Below are positions 44,661 through 53,945 of a DNA stretch of 64,000 nt, one piece after another. The position numbers and the translations under genes are program-made. The stretch is from Candidatus Nitrotoga arctica (lineage in GTDB: Bacteria; Pseudomonadota; Gammaproteobacteria; Burkholderiales; Gallionellaceae), in assembly GCF_918378365.1 (NCBI RefSeq), contig NZ_OU912926.1, positions 2,914,001 to 2,978,000 on the forward strand, in the 5' to 3' direction. Below the pieces are notes generated by a model. It had not been told where the DNA came from. It searched no databases and saw nothing but the letters and a program-made list of their open reading frames with translations. Positions within the stretch are counted from its first letter, which is position 1. Each line of letters starts with the position of its first letter.

Positions 44661-44955
44661 TAAAGTTAATATATAAATTATTTATTTAAAACATATATTT
44701 TGATAACGAACTGGCTCTTACTAATCTGCAATACACCCGGCTTTACGAATTGGCGCCAAACAGTGACAACCCTGCTAACCCAGATTTCATAGATGGCTTA
44801 ACGACGTTCGTCACATCAAGATATGCAAGATAGGGTTGTGCACATGGCTGCATGGCAAACACCTACCAGTGCTTTTGCTCGGCTGAATGGGTGTGAAGGT
44901 ACCCGACTATTTTGCACTTCGTCTATAATCGCAGTCAATTCCATCTATGTGCAAT
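44661..44955. other. Intergenic region with coding-like scrap
   Basis: Between the IS1595 end and the AsmA gene the plus strand is open from about 44702 to a TAG at 44833. It gives protein-like sequence (LALTNLQYTRLYELAPN, DFIDGLTTF) without a start codon, so a lost gene is likely; it was not recognised. No promoter with good spacing was found before asmA, although a TATAAT lies at 44924-44929. Confidence 0.3.
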
Positions 44956-47184
44956 ATGAAAAAACTTCTTAAATACAGTTTATGGTCAGCAGGTGGGGTA
45001 GTCGCCATTGCGATAGCCGGTGTAGCTTATATCGCTGCCACATTTAACCCCAATGATTACAAAACTCAGATCATCAAGCTGGTGAAAGACAAACAGCAAC
45101 GGAGTCTCAAGCTGGATGGCGATATCAAACTGGTTTTCTTTCCCAGCATAGGTGCCGATATTGGCAAGATATCATTGTCTGAGTTTCAGAGCGACGAAAC
45201 ATTTATTTACATTGACAGTGCACGCGTCTCGCTGGCGCTATTGCCGCTACTATCCAGACAAGTGGTAGTGGACGAAGTTTCGGTCAGTGGTCTGAAGGCG
45301 ACTCTGGTGAAATTCAAGAACGGCAAGACCAACATTGACGACCTGTTAAGTAAAAAAGAGACCAGCGAAGAAAAAACGCCGCTCGAGTTCGACATAGCCT
45401 CAGTGCGCGTGGGAGACTCAGAGCTGACCTACCTGGATGAAAGCAAGGGTGCGCAATATACTCTGAAAAGCTTCAACCTTAATACCGGACGCATTGCCAA
45501 CGGGGTGCCGGGGAAAATTGATTTTTCGGCAGTAATTCAATCCAACAAACCTAAGCTGGACATATCCGCCCAAATGAAAGTCAAATTCACTTTCGATCTA
45601 AAAAAACAGCTATTTCAAATGGAAGGACTGGAGTTGCAGGCCAAGGGCACAGCACTCGACATCAGTAATCTAACAGTTTTGGCTAACGGCAATATCAGCG
45701 CAAATTTTGACACACAAGAATTTTCTACGAAGAAGTTAGTAGTTACGGCTACTGGCTTGCAGGGCAAAAATAACTTCGATGCCAAACTAGATGCGCCTGC
45801 TTTAAACCTGGTTCAGAATAATTTCACAGGCGACAAACTAACATTAAACGCAAAGTTGGATAATGCATTCGGCAACATCGTAGCCAGTCTTGCTCTGTTT
45901 GATTTGACCGGTAATCCTCAATCGTTTAAGAGCAGCGCGCTTACGTTAGAGCTGGATATGAAGCAACCCGAACAGGCATTTAAGATAAAGCTCGGTTCGC
46001 CTGTAACTGGCAACATCGAACAACAGCAGCTCAACCTTTCCAATCTGACCCTCGCAGTAAATGCACGTGGTGACAAACTGCCGAATAAATCAGTCAGCAG
46101 CGAAATGAAAGGTAGTGTGCAGATAGATGGCGGCCGCCAGAGCATTCAGACCAACCTCGCGGGTGGGCTGCTGCAAAGCCAGGTTAAAGCCAAAGTGGCG
46201 GTGAATGGTTTTCAAGATCCAGCCATACGCTTCGACATAGATGTAGACCAGTTTGATGCTGATTTATACCTGCCCAAGGAGGCCGCAGGCGTTGCCAATA
46301 AACCTACCCCCGTGGAGCAGTCATTTGATTTGGCTGCTCTGAAAAAACTTAATCTTGAAGGCGGATTACGCATTGGAGCGCTGAAGATCGCCAATGTGAA
46401 ACTTTCACAAGTACGCCTCGACATAAAAGCACAAAACGGCTTGATAACAATCAGCCCACTGTCCACCAATCTGTATCAGGGCAGCATGAATGGTAGCCTG
46501 AAAGTAAATGCGCAGACTACGCCTCACATCGCTATAAACCAGAATCTGAGTGGCATCAACATCACGCCATTACTCAAGGATGCTGTTAACTTTGACACAC
46601 TGGAAGGCAAGGGGAGTGTCGCGCTTAATCTAACTGCCCAGGGCAACACCATAAGTGCGCTTAAGAAAACACTCAACGGCAGCATGTCACTAAACCTAAC
46701 GGATGGTGCAATCAAAGGCATCAACATTGCCAAAACACTGCGCGACGCGCAGAGCATGTTGAACATGAAAGGTGCAACGGCCCAAACCCAATCCGTTAAC
46801 AAGGCCGAAAAAACGGATTTTAGCGAACTGAAAGCCAGCTTCAAAATTAGCAACGGTGTGGCGCACAACGATGACCTCTTGTTAAAATCGCCGCTGCTAC
46901 GTCTGTCAGGCAATGGGGATATCAATATTGGCAACGACACTATCAATTATCTGACTAATGCCACACTAGCGAAAACGTTGAAAGGCCAGGGCGGCAAAGA
47001 CATCGTTGGCGGCATCACTGTGCCGGTGCGTTTAAGCGGGCCGTTTAACAACTTGAAATACACATTGGACTTTGGCGCAATGGCGTCAAATGTCGTCAAG
47101 CAAAAAATCGAAGCAAAAAAGGAAGAAATTAAAACCAAGTTGCAGGATCAGCTTCAGGACAAGCTAAAAGGGCTCTTCAAATAA
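44956..47184 (+). CDS. AsmA-family envelope protein
   Basis: This is a 742-residue protein with one N-terminal membrane helix (residues 8-30) and a long periplasmic part rich in beta strands, the AsmA/bridge-type lipid transport family. The start KKLLKYSLWSAGGVVAIAIAG, the block RSLKLDGDIKLVFFPSIGADIG near residue 50, and the C-terminal DGAIKGINIAKTLRDAQS are characteristic. AsmA proteins support outer-membrane assembly and phospholipid transfer. A start at 44947 is also possible. The C-terminus ends in a Lys/Gln-rich amphipathic tail. Confidence 0.9.
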   Translation: MKKLLKYSLWSAGGVVAIAIAGVAYIAATFNPNDYKTQIIKLVKDKQQRSLKLDGDIKLVFFPSIGADIGKISLSEFQSDETFIYIDSARVSLALLPLLSRQVVVDEVSVSGLKATLVKFKNGKTNIDDLLSKKETSEEKTPLEFDIASVRVGDSELTYLDESKGAQYTLKSFNLNTGRIANGVPGKIDFSAVIQSNKPKLDISAQMKVKFTFDLKKQLFQMEGLELQAKGTALDISNLTVLANGNISANFDTQEFSTKKLVVTATGLQGKNNFDAKLDAPALNLVQNNFTGDKLTLNAKLDNAFGNIVASLALFDLTGNPQSFKSSALTLELDMKQPEQAFKIKLGSPVTGNIEQQQLNLSNLTLAVNARGDKLPNKSVSSEMKGSVQIDGGRQSIQTNLAGGLLQSQVKAKVAVNGFQDPAIRFDIDVDQFDADLYLPKEAAGVANKPTPVEQSFDLAALKKLNLEGGLRIGALKIANVKLSQVRLDIKAQNGLITISPLSTNLYQGSMNGSLKVNAQTTPHIAINQNLSGINITPLLKDAVNFDTLEGKGSVALNLTAQGNTISALKKTLNGSMSLNLTDGAIKGINIAKTLRDAQSMLNMKGATAQTQSVNKAEKTDFSELKASFKISNGVAHNDDLLLKSPLLRLSGNGDINIGNDTINYLTNATLAKTLKGQGGKDIVGGITVPVRLSGPFNNLKYTLDFGAMASNVVKQKIEAKKEEIKTKLQDQLQDKLKGLFK

Positions 47185-47235
47185 TTCCGTGCTAGTAGCC
47201 TGTAAAACGTTCCTTCATACTCTCTTCTGTCTGCG

Positions 47236-48348
47236 ATGGAAGAGAGGGTTTACACCTTGATCAAGAATCGAAATAATCCGCGCTCAAAATTATTTGCTCA
47301 TCGCGTCATAGACTGGCAGCAACGACATGGTCGGCACGGCTTACCGTGGCAGGGCGCGGATGTTTATCGCGTATGGCTGTCAGAAATAATGCTGCAACAA
47401 ACCCAGGTCGTTACCGTTATCCCCTATTACCTCCGTTTCGTGGCACGCTTTCCCACTATCGCAGTTCTCGCCTCCGACAGCGAAGACGCAGTATTGGCGC
47501 ACTGGAGCGGCTTGGGCTACTACTCGCGTGCACGCAACCTTCACCGCACAGCGCAACTCATCATGCAACGATATGAGGGAAAGTTTCCACAGCATTTTGA
47601 AGACATCCTTGCTCTTCCCGGCATCGGTCGCTCCACTGCCGCAGCCATCAGCGCATTCGCATTCCATGAACGGTGTGCGATTCTCGATGGCAACGTCAAA
47701 CGTTTACTGGCGCGCTACCATGCCATTGAGGGTTACACTGGCGAAAAAAAAATTGAAGCTCAATTGTGGCAACAAGCAGAAGCATTGCTACCAAAGCGTA
47801 ATGTCGCGGTCTATACGCAAGGCCTGATGGATCTGGGCGCGCTGATTTGTACGCGCAGCAAACCACAATGCCCCATCTGTCCGCTGCAAACAGATTGCGC
47901 AGCATATCAAAATGAACTGGTCACACAACTGCCCACGCCACGCCCACGCAAGGTGCTGCCGGAAAAACACAGCACCTTCCTTTTGTTGCTTAATGGCCCT
48001 GATATCCTGCTGGAGAAGCGCCCGGGAAGTGGCATCTGGGGTGGCTTGTGGTGCCCACCGCACGTGGATCCTGGACTTCTAAATGAAGCCCAGGATCCAC
48101 GTGCCTACTGCCTTCAGTACTTCGGCACAGAGACAATACACACGCTCGCACTATCGACATTCACGCATACTTTCACCCATTTCAAGCTGCACATCACACC
48201 CCTACTATTGCAGGTAATTAACAAACCCAAGCAAATTCAGGAAGCAGGCATGGCGTGGCTGAATGTGGATGATGCGTTGCAAGCTGCAATCCCTACACCG
48301 GTGCGCAAACTCTTGCAGGAGATACAAACAAGGCGCAGGGCGTTGTGA
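47236..48348 (+). CDS. mutY: A/G-specific adenine glycosylase
   Basis: MutY removes adenine misincorporated opposite 8-oxoguanine. It has 370 residues. LPWQG ... YRVWLSEIMLQQTQV contains the catalytic Glu, LPGIGRSTAAAISAFAF is the helix-hairpin-helix, LDGNVKRLLARY the catalytic Asp, and CTRSKPQCPICPLQTDC the four [4Fe-4S] cysteines. A C-terminal NUDIX-like domain reads 8-oxoG, with HTFTHFKLHI. The stop abuts an IS1182 transposase relic, so the last residues could be altered. Confidence 0.95.
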   Translation: MEERVYTLIKNRNNPRSKLFAHRVIDWQQRHGRHGLPWQGADVYRVWLSEIMLQQTQVVTVIPYYLRFVARFPTIAVLASDSEDAVLAHWSGLGYYSRARNLHRTAQLIMQRYEGKFPQHFEDILALPGIGRSTAAAISAFAFHERCAILDGNVKRLLARYHAIEGYTGEKKIEAQLWQQAEALLPKRNVAVYTQGLMDLGALICTRSKPQCPICPLQTDCAAYQNELVTQLPTPRPRKVLPEKHSTFLLLLNGPDILLEKRPGSGIWGGLWCPPHVDPGLLNEAQDPRAYCLQYFGTETIHTLALSTFTHTFTHFKLHITPLLLQVINKPKQIQEAGMAWLNVDDALQAAIPTPVRKLLQEIQTRRRAL

Positions 48349-48550
48349 ACTTTTACCCGGCACTTTTGAACATGCCATGAACTACCTGATTGACCATAAA
48401 CTCGATCTTTCGAGCTTCGATGCCTGTTCTACAACAATGGCGTTGTGGTGCAACTGCTTACCCTCCCGCCATGCTCCTCAAGGTTGTCCTAGCACCTATT
48501 CCCAGAGTATCCTCAATAACCAAACCATCAAGAAGTTAGCGCATGTGCAG
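48347..48550 (+). pseudogene. Relic of IS1182-type transposase N-terminus
   Basis: Directly after mutY the plus strand reads LPGTFEHAMNYLIDHKLDL, then in other frames AYPPAMLLKVVL and SQSILNN. These are consecutive parts of the N-terminus of IS1182/IS5-type transposases (consensus PGTFEHAlNYLIDHeLDLS ... AYdPAiLLKiVL). At least two frameshifts and loss of the rest show that the element is dead. No ends were recognised. Confidence 0.7.
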
Positions 48551-48912
48551 TAGGCAAGAGCAATAACCCCTCAACACAACCCACCGTTTCACCTCCCCAA
48601 CAAAGCAAATTACTCGCACTCTCCGCAACAGAAATGATGATTAATTATTGATGTTGAAACGGGAAGCCTTGCAGGTGGAAAAATTCTGAGCTGAAATCGT
48701 CGGAAAAGGGGGGTTCTCCAACGTCAACGTCCAAAATAACGGTACCTGAAAAATCAGATAACCACTACCACTAGCCTATCGTTGCTCATAGCAAAAGGCT
48801 ACTCACTGTTGTTAGCAAGGTTGCAATCTTCAGTTTCATGTCTTAGACCTAGAACAGACAGCATTATTCCTGCGAAGGCACTTCTATTGAGCGTCTGAAT
48901 TAACATCACAGA
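48551..48912. other. Intergenic region downstream of the IS relic
   Basis: About 360 bases without a supported gene lie between the transposase relic and the end of the flavoreductase gene. They may contain more of the decayed element, but no ends or hairpin terminator were recognised. Confidence 0.35.
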
Positions 48913-50409
48913 CTAATAGACATCTCTCCGATATCGCCCACTAGCAGCTAATGTGGCCATTGCCTTATCTCCTACGATTTCAACCAGCGCATGATGCACA
49001 GCAGGTGCCATTCTGTTGGCGCTACCGCAAACCAGGATAGTAGCACCGTCATGCAACCACATACGCAATTCATTCACTGCGTTACGGATCATATCCTGGA
49101 CGTAAATCGGTTTATCTTGATCGCGAGACCATGCAATATCCAATCGGGTCAATACGCCCTGTTGATGCCACCCTTGCAACTCATTGCCGAAATAGTCATC
49201 GTGCGCTTTATTACGTTCGCCGAAAAACAGCCAATGACGGTGCTGGCCAGCACCTATACTGGCTTTTAGGTGCGCACGTAAACCTGCAATACCGGTACCG
49301 CTACCAATAAGTATCAGCGGTGTCGCATTTGCAGGAGCATGAAATGCAATGTTCCGCCTCACACGCAAGGCGACTTCATCTCCGATCCTCGCATATTCTG
49401 TCAGCCACCCGGAACCATGCCCTAGCTGCCCATTTTCATGGCGGAATTGGCGAACTACGAGTTCAAGTCCTTCATGCGGTAGTGAGGCAATAGAGTACTC
49501 ACGGTGTGAAAGCGGTTTCAATACTGCCACCAGCGCCTTAGGCGGTAAACCTCGCAACACATCCATGTCAGCAACACTGAATGGAAGTGACCGGTCAGCC
49601 AGGCATTGACTTAAAGTTGCCCCATATTCATTGCCCACAGCTTCGGCCTGCAATCCCAACACGCTTAACAACCTCGTGATAGCCTCAGGAGAATTACGCG
49701 GACCAATTTCAGCAATATCGCCAGCTTGCCAGCTCTCGCTGGACTCCAAGGCTTCCAGTTTAAGATGATATACAGCCTCTCCTGCACTGCCTGGATTCAG
49801 AAGCTGGCGATCTTTGAGGCGCCAGGATTGATATATAGGAGTATTCCAGTCAGTAGTTGCGGTCGATCCCGTTAACAGGCCTAGTTGTGACTGCCAATGA
49901 CGTAGCGCGCCTGCATCGCCATCATCCACCTCTACCATGTCAAATAACGGCAATGCATGGGATTGTTGCAACCAAGTATCCAGCAAGTGACCGAAACCAC
50001 AAAAATTGCTATAACGTCGGTCACCCAAAGCCAACAAGCCATATTCAAGAGTGTCAAGCCTGCGGGTTCCATGCATCTCAGCACGCATGAAATCCACCGC
50101 GTTTTCGGGCGCATCACCTTCACCAGTGGTACTGACGACGAACAGTACACGACGAAAACCGGATAGCATTTCCGTCGTCACTGCGGATAAAGGCTTGACC
50201 TGAACCGGCAACCCCGCCACAAGCAGCATCTCAGAGGTAAGCACGGCCAGTTGTTCTGCATGCCCCGTTTGACTGGCAAAAGCCAGCAACACATCTGCTC
50301 GCTCCGTTCCCTGAAATACCAATTGTTTTTTGTGATGTCGGCGAATGACCCATACGCTCAGAGCCAAGTAAGTAAGGATAATGAGCCCGGCAAGAATCAT
50401 CCTGCTCAT
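48913..50409 (-). CDS. Membrane-anchored flavodoxin/FNR-type NADPH reductase
   Basis: This is a 498-residue diflavin protein of the sulfite reductase alpha/P450 reductase class. It has an N-terminal membrane helix (residues 4-22), a flavodoxin domain with FASQTGHAEQLA near residue 50 and VSTTGEGDAP near 92, an FAD-binding domain with REYSIAS, and an NAD(P) domain with LIGSGTGIAGLRAHL and FFGERNKAHDDYF. It should take electrons from NADPH and pass them into the membrane. Its start touches the stop of apbE at base 50409, so the two are coupled. It is the last gene of the apbE-DUF4198-DUF2271-PepSY cluster. Confidence 0.88.
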   Translation of the reverse strand: MSRMILAGLIILTYLALSVWVIRRHHKKQLVFQGTERADVLLAFASQTGHAEQLAVLTSEMLLVAGLPVQVKPLSAVTTEMLSGFRRVLFVVSTTGEGDAPENAVDFMRAEMHGTRRLDTLEYGLLALGDRRYSNFCGFGHLLDTWLQQSHALPLFDMVEVDDGDAGALRHWQSQLGLLTGSTATTDWNTPIYQSWRLKDRQLLNPGSAGEAVYHLKLEALESSESWQAGDIAEIGPRNSPEAITRLLSVLGLQAEAVGNEYGATLSQCLADRSLPFSVADMDVLRGLPPKALVAVLKPLSHREYSIASLPHEGLELVVRQFRHENGQLGHGSGWLTEYARIGDEVALRVRRNIAFHAPANATPLILIGSGTGIAGLRAHLKASIGAGQHRHWLFFGERNKAHDDYFGNELQGWHQQGVLTRLDIAWSRDQDKPIYVQDMIRNAVNELRMWLHDGATILVCGSANRMAPAVHHALVEIVGDKAMATLAASGRYRRDVY

Positions 50410-51413
50410 CAGACTTCCTCTACCATCTCCAGCATTGCTGGGGAAACATATTGCACCGGCTTACCCGCCTCCATTTGGGTAAATATGGCTGCAATATGGC
50501 GATGCACTGCATATTCAAGTCCCGCCTGCACACCCAGTACAGTCAGCGCCGTTGCCAGTGCATCGGCGTGCATACAGGAGCTATGCAATACGCTGACCGC
50601 AAACGGTGCATCGGCTACCGGATAGCCTGTACGCGGGTCAAGGGTATGCGAGTAGCGAATATTTTGGTGATCGAAATAACGACGATAGTCACCAGACGTT
50701 GCGACCGCCAATCCGTATAGCGCGACAATTGATTGCTGATCTTGTCCCTGCAATTCCGGCGCTTCCAGTGCTACCCACCATGGCTGCCCGTTCGGCTTAA
50801 TGCCGCTACCGGAAAGTTCGCCACCCACTTCCACCAGAAAGTTATGTATCCCTAGACCGCGCAAACTGTCCGCAATCAGATCAACACTGTATCCTTTGGC
50901 AATACCGGAAAAGTCCAGATAAAGCCCACCCGGCTGGCAAATATAGCCATCCGTCACAACGACACGGCGCCATCCGCACAATGTTTGTGCAGCAGCAATA
51001 TCAATCTGTGTAGGCGGCTGTGTAATGGGGCGATCAGGGCCAAATCCCCAAAGATTCACAAGAGGCCCGACGGTGGGATCGAATGCGCCACCAGTATCTA
51101 CAGCAAGCTGCATCGCACACTCCAGCACATGAGCAAAACAGGCTGGGAGAGCAAAATCGCTGTTAGCCGGAGCACTATTGAAGCGACTGATAAAAGCATC
51201 TTCTTGCCAGGTACTCATTTCATCAATGACCCGCGCAATGACATGCTCGATCCGGCTAGTCAGCGATTCAGGACTAACAACACCTTCATCAACCCACTTG
51301 ACGGTCCAATATGTACCCATCGCCTCCCCGGACACATCGAGCACCTCTCCGGCTGGCAGGCGAGTCGGTAAGTCAGCCAGTCGCGGCGGAATAATAACTC
51401 TGCGTTGCAACAA
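50409..51413 (-). CDS. apbE: FAD:protein FMN transferase
   Basis: ApbE attaches FMN covalently to Ser/Thr of target proteins outside the cytoplasm. The blocks GEAMGTYWTVKW, WQEDAFISRFN, FDPTVGPLVNLWGFG, LDFSGIAKGYSVDLIADSL and FLVEVGGELSGSG are all present, as is HTLDPRTGYPV and the metal-binding ALATALTVLG. No clear signal peptide is visible at the N-terminus, so localisation is uncertain. The DUF2271 protein 900 bases upstream in the same operon contains a matching acceptor motif. The gene sits two bases after the DUF4198 gene. Confidence 0.95.
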   Translation of the reverse strand: MLQRRVIIPPRLADLPTRLPAGEVLDVSGEAMGTYWTVKWVDEGVVSPESLTSRIEHVIARVIDEMSTWQEDAFISRFNSAPANSDFALPACFAHVLECAMQLAVDTGGAFDPTVGPLVNLWGFGPDRPITQPPTQIDIAAAQTLCGWRRVVVTDGYICQPGGLYLDFSGIAKGYSVDLIADSLRGLGIHNFLVEVGGELSGSGIKPNGQPWWVALEAPELQGQDQQSIVALYGLAVATSGDYRRYFDHQNIRYSHTLDPRTGYPVADAPFAVSVLHSSCMHADALATALTVLGVQAGLEYAVHRHIAAIFTQMEAGKPVQYVSPAMLEMVEEV

Positions 51414-51415
51414 GA

Positions 51416-52231
51416 TTATTGCGCTTGCACTTCCAGCGTAACGCCATATGAAAGGCTACGCTCCTTGGCTTGCTTCGCACTTACTTTGTTATCCTTGAGC
51501 ACGGCATTAAGGAAGTACATGCCAGGCTGCGACCAGGTAATTTTTACTTTGCCCTGTTTATCGGATGTATACCTGGTTTCACCTAGCGCATTGCGATAGC
51601 GACTTTGGCCACTCATTACTTCAACTTTAACATCAGAAGCGGGCTTGCCATCTACCATAAACTGGAATTCCGCTGGCTCTCCAACAATGAGATCATTTGG
51701 ATGCGTAACGGGCACCAGTTCCAACCCATGGTTAGTTGGTTTGATTGCTGTAGGGGCGCCAACCGTCACGAAGGTGACGACATGCGTCACGGATTCGCCA
51801 ATTTCCAGATCCTGCGCGGCTACAGGAACCTCCTTGGCGAATGCTTCCGCGCTCCCCATGAAGCGTTTGGGTTTGCCATCAACTTTCCAGCTGGCTCGCA
51901 GGCCGCTACGCGGAATATCTAACGTATAAGTGCCGTTTTTCTCCAGCTTTACGTCAAACGTCGTGCGTAATTCACCTTTAACAACATTAGCGGAAACGAG
52001 GTTGCTGCCGTCAGGCGCAGTGATAATAAGGGTATCTATGGCTAAGGGGCGATGAGTGAAGTAAAAAAAATCCTCGGAAACTGCTGCATCAAACGTTACA
52101 AATTGGGGGGACGATAGCACGGTGCTCGATGGCAGCAGCCATGTGTTATGTGCCTGCGCCGGCAAAGAAGCCAGTCCGGAAAGGATGGCAAAGCCAGTTG
52201 ACAGTAAGGCATATTTAAATGGTTTGTACAT
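51416..52231 (-). CDS. DUF4198 domain protein, exported
   Basis: This is a 271-residue periplasmic protein with a clear signal peptide (FAILSGLASLPAQAHNTWLLP; cleavage after AQA). The mature start HNTWLLPSS is the DUF4198 opening, and later VELVPVTHPNDLIVGEP-type sequence (LELVPVTHPNDLIVG) and a WSQPGMYFLNA block follow. DUF4198 proteins have immunoglobulin-like folds and occur near metal uptake and flavin-transfer genes; the reaction is unknown. It lies 26 bases after the DUF2271 gene and two before apbE. Confidence 0.85.
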   Translation of the reverse strand: MYKPFKYALLSTGFAILSGLASLPAQAHNTWLLPSSTVLSSPQFVTFDAAVSEDFFYFTHRPLAIDTLIITAPDGSNLVSANVVKGELRTTFDVKLEKNGTYTLDIPRSGLRASWKVDGKPKRFMGSAEAFAKEVPVAAQDLEIGESVTHVVTFVTVGAPTAIKPTNHGLELVPVTHPNDLIVGEPAEFQFMVDGKPASDVKVEVMSGQSRYRNALGETRYTSDKQGKVKITWSQPGMYFLNAVLKDNKVSAKQAKERSLSYGVTLEVQAQ

Positions 52232-52257
52232 GAAAGTCTCCAGTCAGGAATAAAGAT

Positions 52258-52776
52258 TTAAGGCTTGATTTCAAGATTAACGGTACCTAGCTCCACCTGC
52301 CCGCTTGCTTTTTGAATTTCTGATTTTTTGACGGGCAAGCTAAAAGGGATGCGCACTAATTCACGGCCACCTTTTTCGCGTGCCGTTTCGACCACCAGTC
52401 GATATTCGCCAGGTGCCAAAGGTGACTTGCTATCGTTATAACTTAGACTCTGATCTCCAACCGGCCGTGTTGCGCCAGATAAGCCATCCATCGGCATCTG
52501 AACATCGCGCCCCCCTTTACGCCACCATTGCCGGAGATCCTTTAACCACTTTGTTCCCGGTCCTTCCGCCCCAGATTTCTGGCTGTACCAGACGGCCAAG
52601 CTTCTCGCAATACTTTGATCGGGCTTTTCAATCCATATCGCCACATAGGGACGGTGATATTCCGAAGCATTGATTTGTGGTATTGCTACCTTGATATTCA
52701 GTTCAGCAGCGACGCCCTGATGGGCGAACAAGCCAGCCACCAGCGACGGTATTAATCGAGGAACCCAGTTACGCAT
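52258..52776 (-). CDS. DUF2271 domain protein with ApbE flavinylation motif
   Basis: This is a 172-residue periplasmic protein with a signal peptide (residues 1-23, ending GVAA). The domain shows RPYVAIWIEKPDQ near residue 42 and WWRKGGRD near 84. Residues 97-103 read DGLSGAT, which matches the Asp-x-x-Ser/Thr-Gly-Ala-Thr acceptor motif that ApbE modifies in NqrC and related proteins; Thr103 would carry FMN. With the apbE gene in the same operon, this protein is a strong candidate for a flavinylated electron carrier. The motif is seen; the modification is inferred. Confidence 0.85.
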   Translation of the reverse strand: MRNWVPRLIPSLVAGLFAHQGVAAELNIKVAIPQINASEYHRPYVAIWIEKPDQSIARSLAVWYSQKSGAEGPGTKWLKDLRQWWRKGGRDVQMPMDGLSGATRPVGDQSLSYNDSKSPLAPGEYRLVVETAREKGGRELVRIPFSLPVKKSEIQKASGQVELGTVNLEIKP

Positions 52777-52836
52777 ATATCAACTCCGTGTAAGAATGTT
52801 AATAATGAACAGCGAATATAAACTATCCTCTGCTCG

Positions 52837-53463
52837 CTAATGAATAAACAAAATGGCCAGCACTAATGGTATTACCACTCCTATACCCACTAACGGCCAA
52901 GTAGATGGGCGATTGGCTGAATGCATGTAAAGCAGACATAAACCTGTCAGACTGAACACCAGCGCCATGGATGAAAATACATCCAGAAACCAGCTCCAAG
53001 CCGTACCTGTATTGCGGCCTTTATGCAGATCATTCAGGTAAGAAATCCAACCGCGATTGGTAATTTCATAATCCATTTCACCGCTTTCACGGTTTATGCT
53101 TAGCCAGGCATCACCGCCAGGACGCGGCAGCGAAACATAAACCTCTTCTGCCGACCACTCTGCCGGTTTGTCAGCGGCATCAATATCCATACTACCCATC
53201 AGCCAATCCGCCACTGCATGCGGTAACGATGCTTTATTGCTAACGGGCTGAGCTTGTAAATACGTCAACAGTGATGCGGGCAAAACGATTGTTGACTTCT
53301 TGACTATCGGTTTCGCCTCAATATGACTGGCATTATTAAGCGTTAGTCCGGTTACTGCAAAAAGCAGCATACCAACCAAACATCCAGCAGAACTTATCCA
53401 ATGCCATAGATAAAGTTGGCGAAGCCAAAAAGCGCGCTTCTGCTGCGCAGGTAGTTTTTGCAT
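52837..53463 (-). CDS. PepSY-type transmembrane protein
   Basis: This 208-residue inner-membrane protein starts RAFWLRQLYLWHWISSAGCLVGM, the usual PepSY_TM opening with heme- or metal-suited His. Then a periplasmic PepSY-like segment with AWLSINRESGEMDYEI follows, then LNDLHKGRNTGTAWSWFLDVFS and two or more C-terminal helices. It is shorter than the four-helix members (about 350 residues). It should conduct electrons across the membrane between the NADPH reductase and the periplasmic DUF2271 protein. It is the first gene of the cluster; the intergenic region 53464-53945 separates it from erpA. A TonB receptor, often upstream of such genes, is absent. Confidence 0.8.
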   Translation of the reverse strand: MQKLPAQQKRAFWLRQLYLWHWISSAGCLVGMLLFAVTGLTLNNASHIEAKPIVKKSTIVLPASLLTYLQAQPVSNKASLPHAVADWLMGSMDIDAADKPAEWSAEEVYVSLPRPGGDAWLSINRESGEMDYEITNRGWISYLNDLHKGRNTGTAWSWFLDVFSSMALVFSLTGLCLLYMHSANRPSTWPLVGIGVVIPLVLAILFIH

Positions 53464-53945
53464 TGAATCTTGTGAAGAAGCTTTAATTTTTGATGATAGT
53501 GAGAATTAATCGCATTATACCAAAGCCCTCTATAATAAACTAGTACAATATTGATACGGTAGATGGCAACTTTATACAGCTAAGATAAGCTGTGAAGCAA
53601 TAGACAGATTTGCAGGTACAGATGCTGAGAAATTGCTCAATCGTACAAAACTCTATTTGGTTCATGCTGACCACCATCCTTTCGATGATCAACATTCATT
53701 CAATTCAACCTCAATTGGGTCGCTTCAGGCTCATTGCTCGTTGAAAATACAGCTCTCATTCAAGCACATGTCACATTGGACAAGGCTAAATATAGCGTAC
53801 CAACTTAATTTCAAGTATCATAAACCGATTAAGTATTAATTCCTATTATTAAGCTGCATTAGGTAATGCTATAACTTAAATAAGCTATGGTATTCAATCT
53901 AAATAGTGGAAAATAATTAGTTAAACTAAATTTACGGAGGTAGTC
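53464..53945. other. Divergent intergenic region with degenerate repeat
   Basis: About 480 bases between the PepSY gene and erpA hold no supported gene. The segment 53663-53792 is a diverged copy of sequence at 58316-58412 (shared CACCATCCTT, GATGATCAAC, TCGCTTCA, ACATTGGACAAGGCT). The erpA ribosome site ACGGAGG ends this region. Confidence 0.5.

Noticed and set aside
53633..53839. 68-codon plus-strand ORF before erpA
   Set aside because: It lies within a degenerate repeat shared with 58.3 kb and has no ribosome site.
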